Shown here: positions 4,272 through 5,106 of the stretch, piece after piece | Layout of the letters: each line of letters opens with the position of its first letter | Position numbering within the stretch: the stretch's first letter is position 1 | NCBI GenBank assembly: GCA_021839785.1 | Contig: JAKCAB010000861.1 | Location: 1 to 5,106 of the forward strand | Length of the DNA: 5,106 nucleotides | Direction: 5' to 3' | DNA from: a bacterium | GTDB taxonomy: Bacteria; Verrucomicrobiota; Verrucomicrobiae; Limisphaerales; J093 | Notes under the pieces: model-generated | Told to the model about the DNA's origin: nothing | Databases searched by the model: none | Seen by the model: only the letters and a program-made list of their open reading frames with translations | Translations under genes and position numbers: made by a program

Positions 4272-5106
4272 TCAACGAATGACCTTCAGGGTCCCATCTC
4301 GCGCGATCTCCACCTCGCGAACCTCCGGCGGCAGCGGCGAAAGCTTCGGCGCGGCGTTCGGCCAGCGTACCTCCACAGCCGAGGCTCCGGGTAGCCGGGC
4401 AAGGACCAGCATGGCACTGTCGGTGGACCAATAGCCCGTGCCGGCGCATAACGTCCGCGCCGGCCCTGCGTTGTTCGCCGTGCGCAGCCGCACCGAGGCC
4501 CCAATGCCCGCCGGGTTGCCCACGCCGCCGCGCAGCCGTATCCGCAGACCGGGGATGGCGGTCCGGTTTCGGAAAACGCGCGTGGGCCCAGCTTGTTGCG
4601 CGACCGCGAGGTCCACCCGCCCGTCGTCATCGAAGTCTGCCACGGCGGCTCCCCGGCCCTCGCCAATGATCTCGATTCCGCTCACGCTTGCGGACACGGG
4701 CTGGAATCCGCCGTGGCCATCGCCGCGGAGCAACAGCCCGCGGCTCGCATCATCGCGCGTCAGAGCGAAGTTCTGGCCAAAAAAGTTTTGCGCGAGAAAC
4801 GCATCTTCGTTGCCATCCCCATCGAAGTCGGCGACCGCGATGCCGAAGGTGGGCGAAAACTGGACTTCCGCCGGCAACCGGCGGGCGTCGAAGCAATCGC
4901 CGCGGTTCAAAAGCAGCGTGGTTGAGAACCACCGCGCTTCGAGCCGATGCGCCGCTGCAGCGTGTTCCCCGAGCATGGCCGGCAGTTTGGCTTCAGCCAG
5001 GGAACGGTATGTCGGGTACTGCGCGCGGAGCCAGGGCAGTGCCGCCCCAAGCCAACCCAGCGAGCGCTGGGGCCGGACATCGTCGCACGAGCCATACCCT
5101 TCGACG
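4272..5106 (-). CDS. FG-GAP/VCBS-repeat protein with ASPIC/UnbV domain (CRTAC1-like), C-terminal part
   Basis: The frame is open from the window edge (first full codon at 5105) to TGA 4274-4272, giving 277 residues; the start lies outside. The ATG at 4976 is internal, because 43 codons of matching sequence precede it (WLRAQYPTYRSLAEAKLPAM). Two calcium-binding FG-GAP-type loops are visible: DFDGDGNED at fragment residues 93-101 and DFDDDGRVD at 157-165. The C-terminal end is an ASPIC/UnbV domain: GLRIRLRG, GNPAGIGASVRLR, AGTGYWSTDSAM, and VEVRWPNA. Family members are usually exported, several hundred residues long and built as beta-propellers, and are abundant in Verrucomicrobiota, Planctomycetota and Acidobacteriota; their function is mostly unknown. 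The signal peptide and further repeats would be in the missing part. It lies 134 bases upstream of the isomerase on the same strand, and no strong terminator is visible between them. Confidence 0.9.
   Translation of the reverse strand, partial: VEGYGSCDDVRPQRSLGWLGAALPWLRAQYPTYRSLAEAKLPAMLGEHAAAAHRLEARWFSTTLLLNRGDCFDARRLPAEVQFSPTFGIAVADFDGDGNEDAFLAQNFFGQNFALTRDDASRGLLLRGDGHGGFQPVSASVSGIEIIGEGRGAAVADFDDDGRVDLAVAQQAGPTRVFRNRTAIPGLRIRLRGGVGNPAGIGASVRLRTANNAGPARTLCAGTGYWSTDSAMLVLARLPGASAVEVRWPNAAPKLSPLPPEVREVEIARDGTLKVIR

Noticed and set aside
4138..4449. N-terminal extension of the isomerase
   Set aside because: It runs through the intergenic region and into the 3' end of the FG-GAP gene, is low in family character, and MKFGINTFLF is the family's natural start.
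1..5106. CRISPR array, tRNA, rRNA, insertion sequence or integrase
   Set aside because: No regularly spaced repeats, cloverleaf signature, ribosomal sequence, transposase motif or terminal inverted repeats were seen on either strand.

Overview
The window is GC-rich bacterial chromosomal DNA. It is probably from a heterotrophic Verrucomicrobiota (Limisphaerales/Pedosphaeraceae-like) or related PVC-group genome. This rests on gene content: an exported PQQ-like beta-propeller protein opening its mature part with WPQFAGPNHDG, an FG-GAP/ASPIC-UnbV (CRTAC1-like) protein, a ketose 3-epimerase-type sugar isomerase, and mostly missing Shine-Dalgarno sequences. It is an inference from remembered families, not from a search.

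Layout. The left half reads rightward: the C-terminal end of a ParA/Soj partition ATPase (1-186), an exported PQQ-like beta-propeller protein (342-1649), and an exported Dabb-domain protein (1753-2166). The right half reads leftward. In transcription order it holds the C-terminal part of an FG-GAP/ASPIC-UnbV protein (5106-4272, cut by the window edge), a sugar phosphate isomerase/epimerase of the D-tagatose/D-psicose 3-epimerase type (4137-3292), a strong intrinsic terminator (3269-3228), a VOC/glyoxalase-fold protein (3202-2813), a frameshifted CPXCG cysteine-rich zinc-ribbon gene (2789-2603) and a small TMEM14-like membrane protein (2585-2289). The two halves converge in a gene-free, hairpin-rich stretch at 2167-2288.

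Most notable. The small CPXCG gene is hidden because its two halves lie in different frames, joined at a run of seven C residues (coding strand). Removing one C restores a complete protein of about 61 residues carrying both cysteine knuckles (CPFCG and DCEVCC). Only 17 bases separate it from the TMEM14-like gene and 23 bases from the VOC gene, so VOC-CPXCG-TMEM14 looks like one transcription unit. The frameshift could be a sequencing error, a true mutation, a switchable homopolymer or recoding; the sequence alone cannot decide.

How the genes may work together. No single pathway links everything. The isomerase and the two exported proteins fit a carbohydrate-degrading, environmental lifestyle. 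The VOC-CPXCG-TMEM14 group looks like small housekeeping or stress genes. I see no mobile element, CRISPR array, tRNA or rRNA, and no clear evidence of a new multi-gene system.
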